In this document: positions 62,101 through 64,000 of the stretch, in pieces
Layout of the letters: every line of letters starts with the position of its first letter
Numbering within the stretch: position 1 is the first letter of the stretch
NCBI RefSeq assembly: GCF_037975245.1
Contig: NC_092568.1
Location: 11,865,501-11,929,500 of the forward strand
Length of the DNA stretch: 64,000 nucleotides
Direction: 5' to 3'
Source of the DNA: Apostichopus japonicus
Taxonomy: Eukaryota > Echinodermata > Holothuroidea > Aspidochirotida > Stichopodidae
The notes under the pieces: generated by a model
The model's input: only the letters and a program-made list of their open reading frames with translations
What the model was told of the DNA's origin: nothing
Database searches by the model: none
Made by a program: the position numbers and the translations under genes

Positions 62101-63477
62101 ATCTTTTGAAGTATTTTAAGAAGAGCAGATCGCGTTATGTTAAAATTCATTTCATTCATATTTTAAATAAATAAATCCAACTCACCACTAATACTGGTCT
62201 GCAAACTGAATTGTTTGTTTGTTGTTGTTTGCTTTCCAGCTAAAACAAGAAACCTTCGGTTTGAGTTGTTATCTTATTCGCCTTCAGTTGGTATGAAGAC
62301 ACTCCATCTGTCAGAGAAAGGAAAGAAGAATCCATTAATATCGCTGAAACAATATACTTACAGTGTTGATGACTTTAAGGCTATATGTCTACTTGTTGTA
62401 ATTAGTCAAGGAGTCGTAATAGCTCCATGAATTAATCCTTCTCACATCACTGTTTATCCCTTCTATACCTCCAGATGTTACAGTATATATTGAGCATAAG
62501 GTAGCCCCCCCCCCCCTCCTCCCCAAATGGATCTCCAAAGAGATGGAAACACCTTTACAAGGACATGTGACACAATATGACGGTACTTACCAGTCCAATA
62601 GTACATGTATTTGGTAGCTGTCTTGGTACCGGTTGGATCTGAAAGAAATATGAAGAAGCAGTTTGAAGTAAGAATTTAAAATTATTGGTTAGAATTTAAC
62701 ACAAAAATCAATCAAAACTCCTTGATGTAAACAAACAATCTATTTTTCTCACCTGTTAGAGTTTCCTCGGTGATTTGGATCTGATCAGGGCCTACAAAGA
62801 GTGACAAATTATGTTATATTTGAAAGACTTTTATTACATAAATCTACGGTTTATTACCTTGAGTAAAAATTATAGAAAGAAATGAAAGATTACTATTTAA
62901 ATTTTTCAAATCAATTGAGTATTAACTTTTCTTGCGCACACTTTTTACAATTTCACTCAATACTCACCAGTTGAGCTTTTGAAGGTATACTGGTAAAAAG
63001 CCACGGTGTGACCTGAAAAGCGAAAAAAATATGACCTTTCTCGTCAAAATGTGATAATTACAAGTAACTATTTGACACGGGACTGCAGAGACTTCCCCAA
63101 GTGACCGACCCCCACGGCCCACCCCCTCCCATGTGTTGAAAAGGAAGATATACCTAAATGCTATAATATAATGTAACTATATATTATAGCCTACCGACTA
63201 CAGTGAGTGTTACTTTACCTTCACATCTCGTTGTTGTGGTCTGTTGAGTGTGTTGGCCCTGAATATCTGCAGCGTGAATAAAATTGGCTAAAGTTTTTAT
63301 AAACTTAAAAAAAACATTTGTTTTGACAATGATAGTTTGTATTTCTTCCCTTTTTCAAAAGTCACGAAAATTATGAAATACTGAGTGGAAATAAAATATG
63401 TATCTTACCAGACCAGGTAGAGGTAGTATCATCTTGTTTATGCACCTCGAAGCCAGCAGAGGTCTTGTACTGCTCGA
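59115..63477 (-). CDS. Gene D: micro-exon paralogue, 5' end outside window, internal deletion
   Basis: Exons present, numbered as in gene A, from exon 8 onward: 63409-63477, 63219-63266, 62968-63012, 62753-62791, 62591-62638, 62254-62307 (exon 13), 62186-62239 (exon 16), 61799-61852, 61458-61505, 61148-61198, 60800-60844, 60391-60438, 59578-59640, 59115-59143. Exons 14 and 15 are deleted, leaving exons 13 and 16 separated by only 14 nt (GTTTCTTGTTTTAG), far too short for an ordinary intron. If those 14 nt are retained the frame ends at a TAG made by their last bases. If the compound 122-nt block is skipped as one exon the frame continues. All other cassettes are open and phase 1 and resemble gene C most. 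Exons 1-7 would lie beyond the window. Confidence 0.78.
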
Positions 63478-64000
63478 CTACAAAAAAAACACATTCAAGA
63501 ACATGTTTTGAGGCTTATTTTAGAGCTTAATCAGATAATAAAGTGTCGCTAATAATCTGTAAGGGGTAAGGGATGGGGGGGGGGGGGGTAACGTCGCTAC
63601 TCCTCTTATATCAGAAGGAACTTTTTTCCTCGATATGTCACTAAATAAGACTCGTTTTTGAGGGTCATAGGTTTAATTCTATTAAATGAAAGTATATGTG
63701 AAATCACATTAAGAGTTTAGTTGTTGCACCTACTAAGACCACTTCACTCTTAATACATGCAAGTAATTTTAGTCACTGTGAAAGTGCTTCAACATTCAGT
63801 CGGAAGGGAAGTGGAGAGGGGAAAGGGAGTGATGGAAAGAGAAGAAGAGCATGTCAGTAAAATGAGTGGAGAGCAGGTAAGGTAGGGTAAGAAAGGGCGT
63901 TGGATGAGGGGGTTGGGGTATAGAGAAGGTCTGCATCTAATACAAAGACCCAGTAGTTAATTAGAATTCTATCAAATTTAGTAAAAACAATACCACATTC
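63478..64000. other. Part of intron 7 of gene D
   Basis: Homologous to intron 7 of gene C (about 48767-49255), with a G-run near 63575 and purine-rich sequence around 63790-63920. It has no minisatellite. Exon 7 is expected just past the window end. Confidence 0.7.

Larger units (their letters stand above)
52992..64000. repeat. Tandem unit 4, truncated by the window (carrying gene D)
   Basis: Fourth copy, starting at a deletion junction and running off the window end inside intron 7 of gene D. It retains the AT-rich palindromic repeat seen in unit 1 (here expanded, 57577-57888) that units 2 and 3 have lost. Confidence 0.85.

Overview
The window is eukaryotic and almost certainly metazoan. 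It is AT-rich, introns outweigh exons by far, splice sites are GT-AG, and there are tRNA-like SINE heads and non-autonomous hAT elements with 8-bp target duplications. A marine invertebrate deuterostome is plausible, but nothing here proves a taxon. There are no bacterial-style operons, and no long open reading frame is a gene.

The core is a tandem array of four copies of a 15-16.6 kb unit (starts near 5130, 21071, 36368 and 52992; the last is cut by the window end). Each unit carries one minus-strand gene built from tiny exons. I call the genes A (11386-19610), B (26552-34907), C (43588-52054) and D (59115 to beyond 63477, 5' end outside). Reading exon by exon, A, B and C each give a 23-exon, 410-codon model. 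Every internal intron is phase 1 and every internal exon is a multiple of three (36-78 nt). Exons 1-7 encode a basic/aromatic N-terminal part. Exons 8-22 form a cassette tail rich in Thr, Ser, Gln, Asp and Tyr in which many exons begin Asp-Gly. Exon 23 encodes a nine-residue C-terminus. I do not recognise the protein family. The architecture resembles micro-exon genes, where symmetric exons can be skipped or included without changing frame.

Layout: 1-5129 is single-copy flank without a convincing gene. 5130-11385 is the 3' flank of A, with an hAT MITE, a SINE and a tRNA-like relic. 11386-19610 is gene A. 19611-26551 holds the A promoter (two CRE palindromes), a broken chimeric exon of the same family, and the 3' flank of B. 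26552-34907 is gene B. 34908-43587 holds the B promoter, a second broken exon and a 1.76-kb nested hAT insertion. 43588-52054 is gene C. 52055-59114 holds the altered C promoter, a roughly 1.2-kb deletion at the unit junction, and the 3' flank of D. 59115-64000 is gene D, which has lost two cassette exons by a deletion that leaves a 14-nt remnant intron.

The copies are mosaic. A and B share a minisatellite intron and exons 6-7; C and D share other intron and exon variants; units 2-4 share a 350-bp segment absent from unit 1. Together these suggest repeated unequal exchange or gene conversion in a young, evolving family whose product varies by exon sequence, exon content and possibly splicing.
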